Source of the DNA: Pyrococcus horikoshii OT3
Lineage (GTDB): Archaea; Methanobacteriota_B; Thermococci; Thermococcales; Thermococcaceae
DNA: 64,000 nucleotides
Assembly (NCBI RefSeq): GCF_000011105.1
Contig: NC_000961.1
Location: 1,040,662 to 1,104,661 of the forward strand
Reading direction: 5' to 3'
Positions 48,631 to 58,605 of this stretch are shown here, one piece after another. The translations under genes and the position numbers were made by a program. The notes beneath the pieces were generated by a model. It was not told the DNA's origin. It searched no databases and saw nothing but the letters and a program-made list of their open reading frames with translations. The number at the start of each line of letters is the position of its first letter. The stretch's first letter is position 1.

Positions 48631-49986
48631 ATGGGGAGATACTTTGGAACCAGTGGAATTAGGGAGGTAGTTAATGAAAAGTTAACCCCTGAGTTAGCTC
48701 TAAAGGTTGGTCTAGCTTTGGGAACATACCTCCAGGAGGGAAAGGTCGTTATAGGGTGCGACACTAGGACGAGTAGCGTGATGCTTAAGAATGCCGTTAT
48801 AAGTGGACTACTAGCCACGGGAATCGATGTTATAGATATAGGCCTCGCACCTACCCCACTTACGGGATTTGCTATAAGATTGTACAACGCAGAGGCTGGC
48901 GTTACGATAACAGCATCTCACAATCCTCCACAATACAATGGGATCAAAGTTTGGGATAGAGATGGAATGGCATATACTCCGGACAAGGAGCACGAACTCG
49001 AGAAGATTATAGAATCCGGAAACTTTAGAAGAGTACCCTGGAACGAGGTAGGAACATTGAAGACAGCAAATCCCAGGAAAGAATATATTGAGGCTATTTT
49101 AAGAGAAATAAATCTTAAGGGATCCTATACCGTTGTTATAGATGCTGGGAATGGTGCAGGTTCGATAGTAAGTCCATACCTTCACAGGGAACTTGGAAAC
49201 AGGGTGATAACGCTTAACTCCGATCCTAGTGGATTTTTCGTTAGAGAGCTTGAACCAAATAAGGAGAGCCTAAGCATGCTTGAAAAAACCGTTAAAGTCC
49301 TTAACGCAGATATCGGGATTGCACACGACGGAGATGCAGACAGGGTTGGGGTCGTCGATGAGAACGGAGAATTCGTAGAATATGAGGTCATGCTCTCGCT
49401 AATTGCAGGTTACATGCTAAAAAAGTATGGAAAGGGGAAGATCGTGACAACGGTAGACGCTGGATTTGCTTTAGACGATTACATCCGAGAACTAGGAGGA
49501 GAAGTCGTTAGAACTAGAGTTGGAGACGTTGCCGTCGCTGAAGAGCTAGTTAAGCATGGAGGGGTTTTCGGTGGGGAACCTTCTGGAACTTGGATAATGC
49601 CTCAATGGAATCTAACCCCAGATGGGATATTCGCAAGCGCTTTGGTTTTGGAGATGATCGATAGATTAGGCCCAATTGGAGAGTTAGCAAAGGATGTTCC
49701 AAAGTACGTAACCCTAAGAAAGAAGATCCCCTGCTCAAACGAACTAAAGAACAAGGTCATGAATAAGATAGCCGATTTAATTCCAAGGGAGTTCTCCTAT
49801 GAGAGGATAATAACAATTGATGGTATAAGGATAGAGAATGACGACTGGTGGATTTTGTTTAGACCCAGTGGAACGGAGCCGATCATGAGGATCACGCTTG
49901 AGGCCCACACGGAAGAGATGGCAGAGAGGCTAATGAAAAAAGCTGAAAATTTAGTTAAAAGCGTGATAAAAGATTTATCTTCTTAA
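48631..49986 (+). CDS. phosphohexomutase family enzyme (GlmM/ManB/phosphopentomutase type)
   Basis: A 451-residue four-domain mutase, starting [13 protein letters not shown]. The phosphoserine loop is [15 protein letters not shown] at about residue 90, the magnesium loop is [13 protein letters not shown] at about 235, the sugar-binding loop is GGEPSGTWI at about 315 and the phosphate loop is [12 protein letters not shown] near the C-terminus. The ATG at 48631 has GGAGGGGTGAG upstream. Paralogues in Thermococcales include phosphoglucosamine mutase, phosphomannomutase and phosphopentomutase, and I cannot choose among them from the sequence. Confidence 0.9.
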   Translation: MGRYFGTSGIREVVNEKLTPELALKVGLALGTYLQEGKVVIGCDTRTSSVMLKNAVISGLLATGIDVIDIGLAPTPLTGFAIRLYNAEAGVTITASHNPPQYNGIKVWDRDGMAYTPDKEHELEKIIESGNFRRVPWNEVGTLKTANPRKEYIEAILREINLKGSYTVVIDAGNGAGSIVSPYLHRELGNRVITLNSDPSGFFVRELEPNKESLSMLEKTVKVLNADIGIAHDGDADRVGVVDENGEFVEYEVMLSLIAGYMLKKYGKGKIVTTVDAGFALDDYIRELGGEVVRTRVGDVAVAEELVKHGGVFGGEPSGTWIMPQWNLTPDGIFASALVLEMIDRLGPIGELAKDVPKYVTLRKKIPCSNELKNKVMNKIADLIPREFSYERIITIDGIRIENDDWWILFRPSGTEPIMRITLEAHTEEMAERLMKKAENLVKSVIKDLSS

Positions 49987-50539
49987 TTTTCTTTGCCCCT
50001 AAAAAAGTCAAAAGGGCTATCGAGTCCCTCATTAGAAGTCCCCTTGAGGTATTTGCAACGATAAGTCCAAATCCACATCCAAATGTCAGGCCAGAGAACC
50101 AAAGTAGGAGTGAAAGTGAGACCCCATTTAAGGCTACGTATAAAGATTGGGATATTACAATTAAAGCTAGGAGGAATGAAAGTTCCAGGAGAAGCAAGGT
50201 TAAAGATACGACCCCAAAAATACCCTTCTCCTCCTTTAGTATTTTAGCATCATGAATTGAATAAACGAGAAATCTTCCAAAGTTTGCTCCACTTCTAAAT
50301 GAAAAAGGAAGGAGCAATGCTAGAACCATCGACTTTCTAAGCATTAAATAGAAAACCAGAAGTCCAACGAAGATAGTTATTAGGTTGAAAGTTAAGGATG
50401 GCCAAGTTCTTTTATCTAGGTTTTCCCCTCCCACGAACTCCACTGGAACTCTTATTAGGGTTTTGGTAATTCCTATGATAAGCTTCATCAAAAAGAAAAC
50501 TAAGAGTAATCCGTACCCAATCATCAATTGCAACTCCAT
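49955..50539 (-). CDS. membrane protein, unknown
   Basis: A 194-residue protein with about five hydrophobic segments ([72 protein letters not shown]). No family recognised. It is convergent with the mutase gene (32-base overlap) and follows the SNase gene with a 16-base overlap, so it may belong to that operon. Confidence 0.7.
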   Translation of the reverse strand: MELQLMIGYGLLLVFFLMKLIIGITKTLIRVPVEFVGGENLDKRTWPSLTFNLITIFVGLLVFYLMLRKSMVLALLLPFSFRSGANFGRFLVYSIHDAKILKEEKGIFGVVSLTLLLLELSFLLALIVISQSLYVALNGVSLSLLLWFSGLTFGCGFGLIVANTSRGLLMRDSIALLTFLGAKKIKKINLLSRF

Positions 50540-51054
50540 AAGTTTAACCTCCTTTTCCTGGCGTCATCTTCAAGCTTTGAGTATTCCTTAATCTTTTCAA
50601 ATCTTTTTTCATAGAAAACCCTTGCAAATCCCATTTTTATAAGCTCAGCATTAATATCGGTTCCATTTAGATACATGTACACCAATAAACGTCCGTATTT
50701 ATCTTTCCTTCCTTGAATTGAATCGAATTCAAGAGTTACGGATTTACCTAGGGTTATGTTTTTTAGAAACTCCTTAGCTAGTTCCCCATACTTAATCAGG
50801 CACGTCATGTTATGAATCCCAGGATATTCTCCAGGCCTCATTAGCCCCTCCTCTAGCTCAGGGGCGTCTACCCCTACTAGTCTAACCTTTACTACTTCAC
50901 CATCATCAAGCTTAACGTACAGCGTATCCCCATCAACGACCTTGATAACCTTACCATGTAGCTCTTTAGATTGGGATATACATCCTAGGGAGAGGAGTAA
51001 TATTAAAAGTAAGCTACTTCCTAATCTTCCTGCTCTCCCAAATAACTCTACCAT
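50524..51054 (-). CDS. secreted staphylococcal-nuclease-like protein (lipoprotein)
   Basis: A 176-residue protein with a signal sequence and lipobox-like end (SSLLLILLLSLGCIS), then an SNase domain: HGKVIKVVDGDTLYV, VKVRLVGVDAPEL (catalytic arginine and aspartate), VTLEFD, KDKYGRLLVYMYL and INAELIKMGFARVF. Extracellular DNA or RNA degradation or nutrient gain is the likely role. Cys in LWSCN and CLIK may form a disulfide. The start lies within the end of the upstream gene. Confidence 0.88.
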   Translation of the reverse strand: MVELFGRAGRLGSSLLLILLLSLGCISQSKELHGKVIKVVDGDTLYVKLDDGEVVKVRLVGVDAPELEEGLMRPGEYPGIHNMTCLIKYGELAKEFLKNITLGKSVTLEFDSIQGRKDKYGRLLVYMYLNGTDINAELIKMGFARVFYEKRFEKIKEYSKLEDDARKRRLNLWSCN

Positions 51055-51265
51055 CTTTTCTCACTACCTTCAATATCCTGTGATACGGTATTTGAGTCTC
51101 TCCAACGAAAAAGTATCCATGACCGAGCTCAATTAAATTCACGGGGATCTTTTTGACGTTTCCATAATCCCCCCTATGCTCGATTATCAGATAATAATCA
51201 TTCTCATTTTCCCTAGGATCGTACTTTATTTTGGCTAAAACCTCTTTTACTGTTCCTTTCCTCAT
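51014..51265 (-). CDS. DUF504 / MJ1316-type RNA-end recognition domain protein
   Basis: An 83-residue protein with the family pattern: KGTVKEVLAKIKYDPRENEN, YYLIIEHRGDYGNVKKIPV and IPYHRILKVVRKDGRVIWE. The domain (PF04457) is believed to recognise RNA cyclic phosphate ends. It overlaps the MBL gene upstream by 4 bases and the SNase gene downstream by 41, so the three are coupled. Confidence 0.85.
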   Translation of the reverse strand: MRKGTVKEVLAKIKYDPRENENDYYLIIEHRGDYGNVKKIPVNLIELGHGYFFVGETQIPYHRILKVVRKDGRVIWESRKIRK

Positions 51266-51930
51266 TTTAGAACCCTCAGTATCGCTTCTATATTTTCCTT
51301 CCAGTTATTAATAATTTTTCCATGCCCTGGAAGGCCTATCCTAACATCAAAATCCTTAAGAAACTCCAAGGACTCGATCATCTTACTCTCGTCACCAGTT
51401 GGAAGGTCGGTTCTACCATAGGTACCCGCAAAAACTGTGTCTCCCGTGAACATTATCTTCTCCTCCTTGTAGTACAGACAAGAACTTCCCCTAGTGTGTC
51501 CTGGGGTGTGGAGTAGTGTCAGCTCAATGTTTCCAATCCTTATCTTTTCCCCATCCTCCAGCTTTAGCTCGACATCATGAGGCTCATATCTTCTTCCATA
51601 ATAAAAGGATAGGATCACGTAGTCATCTCCATCTTCCAAAGCTTTGGCCGTTAGCCTCTGGGCTGCAAACTTAACATTCCTCAGTTTCTCCTTAAATATT
51701 AAGTTCCCTCCGACGTGATCGAAGTGCTCGTGGGTATTAAAGATTATTACATCTTTGATATCCCTAAGCCATCCTTCCCTTTCGGCGATTCCAAGATATT
51801 TGTTCCAATACACCCCTGTTCCCGTGTCTACAATTAGTAGGCTTTTCTTACTCTTCAAAAAGTAAATATTTGAGTCCAAATTTAATCCCCTCAACATTAG
51901 AATGTTTGGCTTGATAATGATCGGGATCAT
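51262..51930 (-). CDS. metallo-beta-lactamase-fold hydrolase
   Basis: A 222-residue hydrolase of the glyoxalase II type, with IFNTHEHFDHVGGNLIF (zinc motif, about residue 68), LLHTPGHTRGSSCLYY (about 138), FTGDTVFAG (about 160) and LPGHGKIINN (final histidine). Only short leader sequence lies before the ATG: the TATA-like ATTTATAATT (about 51953-51962) is 25-30 bases upstream, so the message may be leaderless. Substrate unknown. Confidence 0.88.
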   Translation of the reverse strand: MIPIIIKPNILMLRGLNLDSNIYFLKSKKSLLIVDTGTGVYWNKYLGIAEREGWLRDIKDVIIFNTHEHFDHVGGNLIFKEKLRNVKFAAQRLTAKALEDGDDYVILSFYYGRRYEPHDVELKLEDGEKIRIGNIELTLLHTPGHTRGSSCLYYKEEKIMFTGDTVFAGTYGRTDLPTGDESKMIESLEFLKDFDVRIGLPGHGKIINNWKENIEAILRVLK

Positions 51931-51966
51931 CACTTAATGTTATGGGTATGGGGAATTATAAATTAA

Positions 51967-52028
51967 GCGGGCTCCTGGGGGACCGCTTCATCATCGGTTC
52001 AGGAGGGATGAATCATGTCATCGCCCAG
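51967..52028 (-). ncRNA. GC-rich RNA candidate with internal C'/D' motif
   Basis: On the minus strand the sequence runs GGGC|GATGA…CTGA-ACC-GATGATGA…GGA|GCCC. CTGA (plus 51999-52002) and GATGATGA (plus 51988-51995) form a canonical D'/C' pair with a 3-base spacer. GGGC/GCCC could close the terminal stem. TTTAAAAATG lies about 25 bases upstream as TATA box. The terminal C and D boxes deviate from consensus (CGATGA, AGGA), which lowers confidence. Confidence 0.4.
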
Positions 52029-52200
52029 CTAATTCTAGATACAGACATTTTTAAATGACACTATGGTGACATCATATGATAAATGTCTCCTCATAACTCC
52101 CAAAACTTTGACAAATTTAATGTAAATCCTAGAAGAGATTCTAACAAAAACTTTAAGTATTAAAAATCAGTCTAACATAAATGTAGGGAGGCGACTAACA
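52029..52200. promoter_or_regulatory. upstream region of the sugar ABC operon
   Basis: AAACTTTAAGTATTA (about 52148-52162) is a plausible TATA region for the rightward operon, and GGGAGGCGAC precedes the ATG at 52201. I do not see the Thermococcales glycolytic motif TATCAC-N5-GTGATA; the nearest resemblance is a single GGTGACATCAT. Confidence 0.5.
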
Positions 52201-53526
52201 ATGTCGAGAAAGTACCTCCTTTCTTTACTTTTAGTTGGAGCTCTGGTCATATCAGTTGTAGCTTCTGGATGTATAGGAGGTTCCCAAACACCAACATCGT
52301 CTCCTACTAAAACCCAACAAGTACAAGAACTAGAGATCTATCACTGGTGGACAGCAGGAGGAGAAAAAGAAGCGTTTGATGCCCTTGCCAAGAAATTCGA
52401 GAAGAAGTACCCGAACATTAAGATAAAGGCTAATCCTGTAAGTGGGGGAGGAGGCGTCAACCTTAAGATGGTTCTTCAGTCCTTAATGCTTGCTGGAAAG
52501 CCTCCAGACACCTTCCAGGTTCATGCTGGTTACGAAATGGCCCGTTACATTAAGGCAAATCAGCTAACGCCAATTGATGATATTTGGACAGAGGATATGA
52601 AAAAGAACTATCCTAAAGTAATTCAGCAAATGGTCATATTTAACAACCACTACTATGCTGTACCGATAAATGTTCATAGAGCAAATGTTATCTGGTATAA
52701 CAAGCAGATCTTCAAGAAGTATGGTATTGATCCTTCGAGCATAAAAACAATTGATGACCTCTTCGCTGTTGCCGAGAAACTAAAGGAAAATGGCGTTACA
52801 CCCTTTGCATTAGGTGACAGAAATAAATGGCCAGCAACTCAGGTATTTGAAGTAATGCTTGTTGCTGTTGGTGGTGTAGATTACTATGAAAAGTTCATAA
52901 ATGGAGAGATTAGTGCCAATGATCCAACCCTAAAGAAGGTTCTGGAGTACTTTGTTAAATATGTGGAATATTCAAACCCTGATCACGCTGCAAAAACTTG
53001 GGATGAGGCCTGTGCGCTAGTCTATAAAGGAGAAGCAGCGATGACTCTTATGGGAGATTGGGCAAATGGATACTTCAAGGCAAAAGGATGGAAGCCAAAT
53101 GTAGACTATGGAGCTATTCCAATACCCGCTGGAGTTTACGATCTAGTTATAGATACATTTGTCCTTCCAGCAAAAGCGGCTCACCCAAATGCAGCTAAGA
53201 AATGGCTAAGCTTTATAGGGACTGTTGAAGCTCAGAACACATTTAATCCAATTAAAGGTTCAATACCTCCAAGAAAAGATGCGCCCGCTGATCCTTATGA
53301 TCCTATTCAAAAATCATTCATAAAAGAGCTGAGCTCTTCAGAGACTAAATTAATTCCAAGCATTGCTCATGGAAGTGCCGTTCCAGAAGCCTTTTTGGCT
53401 GATCTAAATGATATAATTTCCGAGCTTGCAACAAGCAAAGATGTTAATAAAGCTGCAACTGAAATAATAAATGCTATGAAGAAGGATCTACTTCCAAATA
53501 AGATAAAAGAATGGCACCTTAGTTAA
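52201..53526 (+). CDS. sugar ABC transporter substrate-binding lipoprotein (CUT1)
   Basis: A 441-residue exported binding protein. Signal peptide and lipobox are LLSLLLVGALVISVVASGCIG, followed by a Thr/Ser/Pro linker (SQTPTSSPTKTQQ). The mature domain shows LEIYHWWTAGGEKEAFDALA and the family features YAVPINVHRANVIWYNKQIF, DEACALVYKGEAAMTLMGDW and FVLPAKAAHPNAAKKWL, close to glucose/disaccharide binding proteins of the CUT1 class. It heads an operon with two permeases. Ligand is not predictable, glucose or a glucoside being likely. Confidence 0.93.
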   Translation: MSRKYLLSLLLVGALVISVVASGCIGGSQTPTSSPTKTQQVQELEIYHWWTAGGEKEAFDALAKKFEKKYPNIKIKANPVSGGGGVNLKMVLQSLMLAGKPPDTFQVHAGYEMARYIKANQLTPIDDIWTEDMKKNYPKVIQQMVIFNNHYYAVPINVHRANVIWYNKQIFKKYGIDPSSIKTIDDLFAVAEKLKENGVTPFALGDRNKWPATQVFEVMLVAVGGVDYYEKFINGEISANDPTLKKVLEYFVKYVEYSNPDHAAKTWDEACALVYKGEAAMTLMGDWANGYFKAKGWKPNVDYGAIPIPAGVYDLVIDTFVLPAKAAHPNAAKKWLSFIGTVEAQNTFNPIKGSIPPRKDAPADPYDPIQKSFIKELSSSETKLIPSIAHGSAVPEAFLADLNDIISELATSKDVNKAATEIINAMKKDLLPNKIKEWHLS

Positions 53527-53541
53527 AGTGGAGGTTAGAGG

Positions 53542-54420
53542 ATGAGGAGGTCTCCAGACCTCCCCTATATTATTTTATTTTTAATTCCAGCTTTAATTTT
53601 AATAGGAATCTTTGTGTATTTCGCCGTTGTATGGAATATATACATCTCCTTTACCGATTGGAGAGGCTTAATTCCTTCTTATCACTTCGTGGGTCTTGCT
53701 CAATATAAGCAATTAATTCATGATCCAATATTCTGGACATCCCTGAGAAATAACCTTTTACTGATTTTACTTTTCGTACCGGGTTCCCTTTTATTGGGAT
53801 TATTCCTAGCTATACTATTAGATATGAAGGTAAGATTTGAAAGTGGATTTAGAACTATCTACGTGCTTCCTTTTGCACTCTCCTTTGTAGTTACTGCTAC
53901 CCTTTGGGCATGGATGTATGATCCATCTAGTGGCGTTCTTAATGTGCTCTTTGATAAGTTAGGTTTAGACTTCCTTAAAAGCGGATGGATAACCGATCCT
54001 AAGATAGCAATGTATTGCATAATAATAGCCCTAATCTGGCAGTTCTCGGGTTATACGATGATCATCTATTTGGCAGGCATAAGGTCAATTCCAATCGAGC
54101 AGTACGAGGGAGCTCTAATAGATGGGGCGAGTACTTGGCAACTCTATAGATACATAGTGATTCCCCAGCTAACCAAGCCCACACTCAGTGCATTTGTCGT
54201 TCTAATGGTGTTCTCATTAAAAGCATTCGACTTCATCTGGGTACTTACCAGGGGAGGTCCTGGAACTTCGACTTTTATATTAGCCATTGAGATGTATAAA
54301 GAGACGTTTGCAAAGACAAACTTTGCATATGGTGCAGCAATAGCAACAATATTACTCTTGATGGCCCTCGTTGTGGTACTCCCATATCTCTATTGGAGCT
54401 ATAAGGGGGAGGAGAGATGA
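53542..54420 (+). CDS. sugar ABC transporter permease (MalF/UgpA type)
   Basis: A 292-residue permease with six hydrophobic segments and the coupling EAA loop YEGALIDGASTWQLYRYIVI at about residue 190-210, and WRGLIPSYHFVGLAQYKQL in the first outer loop as in MalF/UgpA. It follows the binding-protein gene by 15 bases and overlaps the second permease by 4 bases. Confidence 0.93.
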   Translation: MRRSPDLPYIILFLIPALILIGIFVYFAVVWNIYISFTDWRGLIPSYHFVGLAQYKQLIHDPIFWTSLRNNLLLILLFVPGSLLLGLFLAILLDMKVRFESGFRTIYVLPFALSFVVTATLWAWMYDPSSGVLNVLFDKLGLDFLKSGWITDPKIAMYCIIIALIWQFSGYTMIIYLAGIRSIPIEQYEGALIDGASTWQLYRYIVIPQLTKPTLSAFVVLMVFSLKAFDFIWVLTRGGPGTSTFILAIEMYKETFAKTNFAYGAAIATILLLMALVVVLPYLYWSYKGEER

Positions 54421-55244
54421 GGAGAATTTCGCCAACTAGATTTCTGCTTTATATAGTTTTAATATTTCTAGCGGCATGGTATCTCCTACCGATATGGAGT
54501 GCTATTACAACTTCAACTAAGACTGGGGAGCAAGTTGCTTTAACAACTCCCGTTCAATTTGTTTTTCCTCCAACGTTTGATCCTTATAGGGAAGCGTTTA
54601 GGGAACTAAAGAGACCAATATTGAATAGTCTGATCTTCACAACATTTGCAACGATTTTTTCAACAATTCTAGGTTCAATAGCTGGATTTACAATAGCAAA
54701 ACTCGTAAGAGGGAGGGTATCGAGGCAATTACTAGCCTTAATAAGCTTTGGTATCTTTCTCCCATACCAGTCAATTCTGATACCCCTAGTTAAAATCATA
54801 TCTAGCCTCGGGCTCTATAATCGTATTCTGGGGCTTATCTTAACTCACACTGCTTACGGTATCCCAATAACAACGTTGCTATTTACGAACTATTACTATG
54901 AAATTCCAGATGAACTAGTTGAAGCTGCTAAGATAGATGGCGCAGATCCATGGAAAATTTATACAAAAGTGATACTACCCCTTTCAAAAGCTCCATTCGT
55001 CGTTACTGGAATCTACCAGTTCACCAATATATGGAATGACTACCTCTTTGGCGTTGTACTTACAAGGGGAGAGGAAGCAATGCCAGCAACTGTAAAGCTG
55101 GCGAATCTAAAAGGAAGCTTTGTTGCCAACTGGAACATTCAAATGGCAGGTGCGTTAATCGTTGCATTACCAACGCTTTTGATAATGATAGCCCTTGGGA
55201 AGTACCTCATTAGGGGATATACTAGTGGGGCCCTTAAGGGATGA
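54417..55244 (+). CDS. sugar ABC transporter permease (MalG/UgpE type)
   Basis: A 275-residue permease with six hydrophobic segments, the periplasmic motif PTFDPYREAFRELKRPILNS and the EAA loop VEAAKIDGADPWKIYTKVIL. It ends the operon. No ATPase gene follows within this window, so a distant or shared ATPase (MalK/MsiK type) must energise the system. Confidence 0.93.
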   Translation: MRRISPTRFLLYIVLIFLAAWYLLPIWSAITTSTKTGEQVALTTPVQFVFPPTFDPYREAFRELKRPILNSLIFTTFATIFSTILGSIAGFTIAKLVRGRVSRQLLALISFGIFLPYQSILIPLVKIISSLGLYNRILGLILTHTAYGIPITTLLFTNYYYEIPDELVEAAKIDGADPWKIYTKVILPLSKAPFVVTGIYQFTNIWNDYLFGVVLTRGEEAMPATVKLANLKGSFVANWNIQMAGALIVALPTLLIMIALGKYLIRGYTSGALKG

Positions 55245-55371
55245 ATTTTTCCTTCTTTTGAATCTTACCTAGCTTATCCTCACCTTCAACTATTCCTGAT
55301 CATGATCGAAAAGTTTATAAGTTCGAACCATATTAGTTTATAATGGAAACAAAATATGGGAGGAGATCGAA
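55245..55371. promoter_or_regulatory. promoter region of the peroxiredoxin gene
   Basis: Two TATA-like boxes (AAGTTTATAAG at 55311-55321 and AGTTTATAATGG at 55335-55346) flank the 8-bp palindrome GTTCGAAC (55321-55328). The palindrome could be a redox- or heat-responsive operator; it is close to but not the SurR consensus GTT-N3-AAC. GGGAGGAG precedes the ATG. Confidence 0.45.
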
Positions 55372-56022
55372 ATGGTAGTGATTGGAGAAAAGTTTCCAGA
55401 AGTTGAGGTAAAGACTACCCATGGAGTTATTAAGTTGCCAGACTACTTTACAAAGCAAGGAAAGTGGTTCATACTCTTTAGCCATCCAGCAGACTTTACA
55501 CCAGTTTGTACAACGGAGTTTTATGGCATGCAGAAGAGGGTAGAAGAGTTTAGGAAGCTTGGGGTTGAACCTATAGGATTGAGTGTTGATCAGGTCTTCA
55601 GCCACATAAAGTGGATAGAGTGGATTAAGGACAACCTTAGCGTCGAGATCGACTTCCCGGTAATAGCTGACGACAGAGGAGAACTAGCTGAGAAGCTCGG
55701 CATGATTCCAAGTGGAGCAACGATAACAGCTAGAGCTGTGTTTGTTGTCGATGATAAAGGAATAATAAGGGCTATCGTTTACTATCCAGCGGAAGTTGGA
55801 AGAGATTGGGATGAGATCCTAAGGCTCGTTAAGGCCCTTAAGATAAGCACAGAGAAGGGAGTGGCTCTACCACACAAGTGGCCCAACAACGAGCTAATTG
55901 GAGACAAAGTGATAGTTCCTCCAGCATCAACCATCGAAGAAAAGAAGCAGAGAGAAGAGGCCAAGGCTAAAGGAGAAATCGAGTGCTACGACTGGTGGTT
56001 CTGCTATAAGAAGCTTGAATGA
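55372..56022 (+). CDS. thioredoxin peroxidase (peroxiredoxin)
   Basis: A 216-residue archaeal peroxiredoxin. The peroxidatic cysteine is in [14 protein letters not shown] at about residue 46 and further cysteines are in the tail [13 protein letters not shown] (about 205-212). Central motif is [15 protein letters not shown]; the C-terminal extension marks the Prx6-like archaeal class that forms decameric rings. It protects the anaerobe from peroxide and is independent of its neighbours. I recall the P. horikoshii enzyme as PH1217. Confidence 0.95.
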   Translation: MVVIGEKFPEVEVKTTHGVIKLPDYFTKQGKWFILFSHPADFTPVCTTEFYGMQKRVEEFRKLGVEPIGLSVDQVFSHIKWIEWIKDNLSVEIDFPVIADDRGELAEKLGMIPSGATITARAVFVVDDKGIIRAIVYYPAEVGRDWDEILRLVKALKISTEKGVALPHKWPNNELIGDKVIVPPASTIEEKKQREEAKAKGEIECYDWWFCYKKLE

Positions 56023-56104
56023 TTGCATTCCTTTCTATTCTTATCTTCCCCTATATTGGCATAATATTCTTAACCTTCGTTTTTTATTGAAATTTGGTGG
56101 TGAA

Positions 56105-57337
56105 ATGTTCAGGTTGGAGGATTTTAACTTTCACAATAAAACGGTATTCTTAAGGGTAGACTTAAACTCACCCATGAAGGATGGAAAGATAATAAGCGAT
56201 GCCAGGTTTAAAGCCGTTTTACCAACTATAAGATACCTCATCGAGAGTGGAGCAAAAGTTGTCATTGGAACGCATCAAGGGAAACCCTACAGTGAAGATT
56301 ACACTACCACAGAGGAGCATGCGAGGGTTCTTTCAGAGTTATTGGATCAACACGTTGAATATATCGAAGACATATTTGGTAGGTATGCCAGGGAAAAGAT
56401 AAAAGAGCTTAAATCAGGTGAAGTTGCAATTTTAGAGAATCTTAGATTTTCCGCCGAAGAAGTTAAGAACAAACCCATTGAGGAGTGTGAAAAGACTTTC
56501 CTCGTTAAAAAACTATCGAAAGTTATTGATTATGTCGTTAACGATGCCTTTGCAACTGCACACAGAAGTCAACCTTCTTTAGTAGGTTTCGCAAGGATAA
56601 AGCCAATGATAATGGGGTTCTTGATGGAAAAGGAGATAGAGGCTTTAATGAGGGCTTATTACAGCAAAGACAGCCCTAAAATTTATGTACTTGGAGGCGC
56701 CAAGGTTGAGGATTCGCTTAAAGTAGTTGAAAACGTTCTAAGAAGAGAGAGAGCTGATCTAGTGCTAACCGGAGGCTTGGTGGCCAATGTATTTACGCTT
56801 GCTAAGGGATTTGACTTGGGAAGGAAAAACGTAGAGTTCATGAAGAAAAAAGGCTTGCTAGATTATGTAAAGCATGCAGAGGAGATATTAGATGAATTTT
56901 ATCCCTATATAAGAACTCCCGTAGACTTCGCAGTAGATTACAAAGGGGAAAGAGTCGAAATAGATCTGCTAAGTGAAAATAGGGGATTACTTCATCAATA
57001 TCAAATTATGGATATCGGTAAGAGAACCGCGGAGAAGTACAGGGAAATATTAATGAAAGCAAGGATTATAGTTGCTAACGGACCAATGGGAGTCTTTGAG
57101 AGGGAAGAATTCGCGATAGGGACAGTAGAGGTGTTCAAGGCCATAGCCGATAGCCCAGCGTTTAGCGTTTTGGGAGGAGGGCATTCGATAGCTAGCATAC
57201 AGAAATACGGTATAACTGGAATAACTCATATCTCCACAGGCGGTGGAGCAATGCTCTCTTTCTTCGCTGGAGAGGAGTTGCCTGTCCTGAGAGCTCTTCA
57301 GATTAGTTACGAAAAATTCAAGGAGGTGGTGAAGTGA
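56105..57337 (+). CDS. pgk: phosphoglycerate kinase
   Basis: A 410-residue glycolytic/gluconeogenic kinase that interconverts 1,3-bisphosphoglycerate and 3-phosphoglycerate. Motifs: [82 protein letters not shown] and the C-terminal [13 protein letters not shown]. The frame is open from 56015, but the ATG at 56105, with GGTGGTGAA upstream, gives the length known for Pyrococcus PGK. It overlaps the next gene by 4 bases. Confidence 0.96.
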   Translation: MFRLEDFNFHNKTVFLRVDLNSPMKDGKIISDARFKAVLPTIRYLIESGAKVVIGTHQGKPYSEDYTTTEEHARVLSELLDQHVEYIEDIFGRYAREKIKELKSGEVAILENLRFSAEEVKNKPIEECEKTFLVKKLSKVIDYVVNDAFATAHRSQPSLVGFARIKPMIMGFLMEKEIEALMRAYYSKDSPKIYVLGGAKVEDSLKVVENVLRRERADLVLTGGLVANVFTLAKGFDLGRKNVEFMKKKGLLDYVKHAEEILDEFYPYIRTPVDFAVDYKGERVEIDLLSENRGLLHQYQIMDIGKRTAEKYREILMKARIIVANGPMGVFEREEFAIGTVEVFKAIADSPAFSVLGGGHSIASIQKYGITGITHISTGGGAMLSFFAGEELPVLRALQISYEKFKEVVK

Positions 57338-58605
57338 AAGCTGTCATTCTAGCTGCCGGATATGGAACGAGAATGGGCGAAAAGCCCAAAGGGTTAATAA
57401 AAGTTGCCGGACGTGAGCTGATTTATAGGACGATAAGAAACCTCATAAAGCTTGGTATTACTGAATTCATTATAGTCACAAATGAAAAATACAGGGAATT
57501 TTACGAAAGATTTGTTAAGGAGAATAAAATAAACGCTAAAATCATAGTAAATCAAAACCCCGAAAGGGGAAATGGTTTTTCTCTTCACGTTGCCAAGGAT
57601 TACGTTAGTGGAAGATTCGTTCTCGTGATGAGCGATCACGTTTACGAGGAGAAATTTTATGAACTGGCCATTAACGGTGAGGGGCTAATAGCCGATCGAA
57701 ATCCTAAGTACGTTGACGTTGAAGAAGCAACCAAAGTTAAAATAGAGGGGATGAGAGTTGTTGAAATAGGGAAAAAGCTTAAAGAGTGGAACGCTGTTGA
57801 CACGGGATTCTTCATTCTTGATGACTCAATATTTGAAATAACTACGAGATTGGTTCAAGAGAAGGAAGTTGTCGAATTAAGGGATGTCGTCAAGGAAGCA
57901 AAGCTCAAGGTGACTTTTGTAGATGGTCTATTTTGGATGGATGTTGATACACCAGAGGAATTAAAGAAAGCTAAAAAGCTGATCGTTGCTCACTCCGTTA
58001 AGGGAGTTGGAGATGGATTCATAAGCAGGTATCTAAATAGAAAGGTCTCTACATGGATTTCTTCACATCTCGTTGATCATGTAACCCCAAATCAGATGAC
58101 GCTGATAACTTTTACATTCGGAATCATCTCAGCGTTGGTGAACTTTGTTAACATCCCTCTTGCTGGGATCTTATATCAGATCTCGTCGATACTTGACGGT
58201 GTTGATGGAGAAATAGCAAGGGCCAGGATGCAAACAAGTAAATTTGGGGGTTATTTCGACTCCATACTTGATAGGTACGTCGACTTATCTTTCCTACTTA
58301 CATTGGCCTACGTATCGTTAGCTGATCCATTATGGTGGAGCGTAGCTACTTTGGCAATATTCTCCTCTGCGATGGTTAGCTACTCCACGGAGAGATTTAG
58401 GGGAGCATATTGTGCTGATGCATACAAGGTTATTCCAGCTTTAAGGAAAATTCCCGGAAAAAGAGATGAAAGAATTTTCACGATTATGATCTTCACCTTA
58501 CTGGGATGGATAAAGGCCCTCTTTATACTCCTTGCAATTTGGAGCACTTTAAGGGTTATAATAACGATTTACCTTGTAAGAACTACATTATTTCACGAAT
58601 CTTAA
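57334..58605 (+). CDS. bifunctional CTP:inositol-1-phosphate cytidylyltransferase / DIP-phosphate synthase
   Basis: A 423-residue fusion that makes the heat-stress solute di-myo-inositol phosphate. Residues 1 to about 225 are the nucleotidyltransferase ([20 protein letters not shown], then [10 protein letters not shown]). The rest is a membrane CDP-alcohol phosphotransferase with signature [20 protein letters not shown] followed by [10 protein letters not shown], where all family aspartates are present, plus several hydrophobic helices. It is coupled to pgk by the overlap. Inositol-phosphate synthase is not in this window. Confidence 0.93.
   Translation: MKAVILAAGYGTRMGEKPKGLIKVAGRELIYRTIRNLIKLGITEFIIVTNEKYREFYERFVKENKINAKIIVNQNPERGNGFSLHVAKDYVSGRFVLVMSDHVYEEKFYELAINGEGLIADRNPKYVDVEEATKVKIEGMRVVEIGKKLKEWNAVDTGFFILDDSIFEITTRLVQEKEVVELRDVVKEAKLKVTFVDGLFWMDVDTPEELKKAKKLIVAHSVKGVGDGFISRYLNRKVSTWISSHLVDHVTPNQMTLITFTFGIISALVNFVNIPLAGILYQISSILDGVDGEIARARMQTSKFGGYFDSILDRYVDLSFLLTLAYVSLADPLWWSVATLAIFSSAMVSYSTERFRGAYCADAYKVIPALRKIPGKRDERIFTIMIFTLLGWIKALFILLAIWSTLRVIITIYLVRTTLFHES

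Noticed and set aside
52029-52200. Thermococcales glycolytic motif ahead of the sugar importer
   Set aside because: The palindrome TATCAC-N5-GTGATA is not present; only a partial resemblance exists.
55321-55328. SurR site at the peroxiredoxin promoter
   Set aside because: GTTCGAAC has a two-base rather than three-base spacer and no correctly placed third GTT, so I report only a palindrome.
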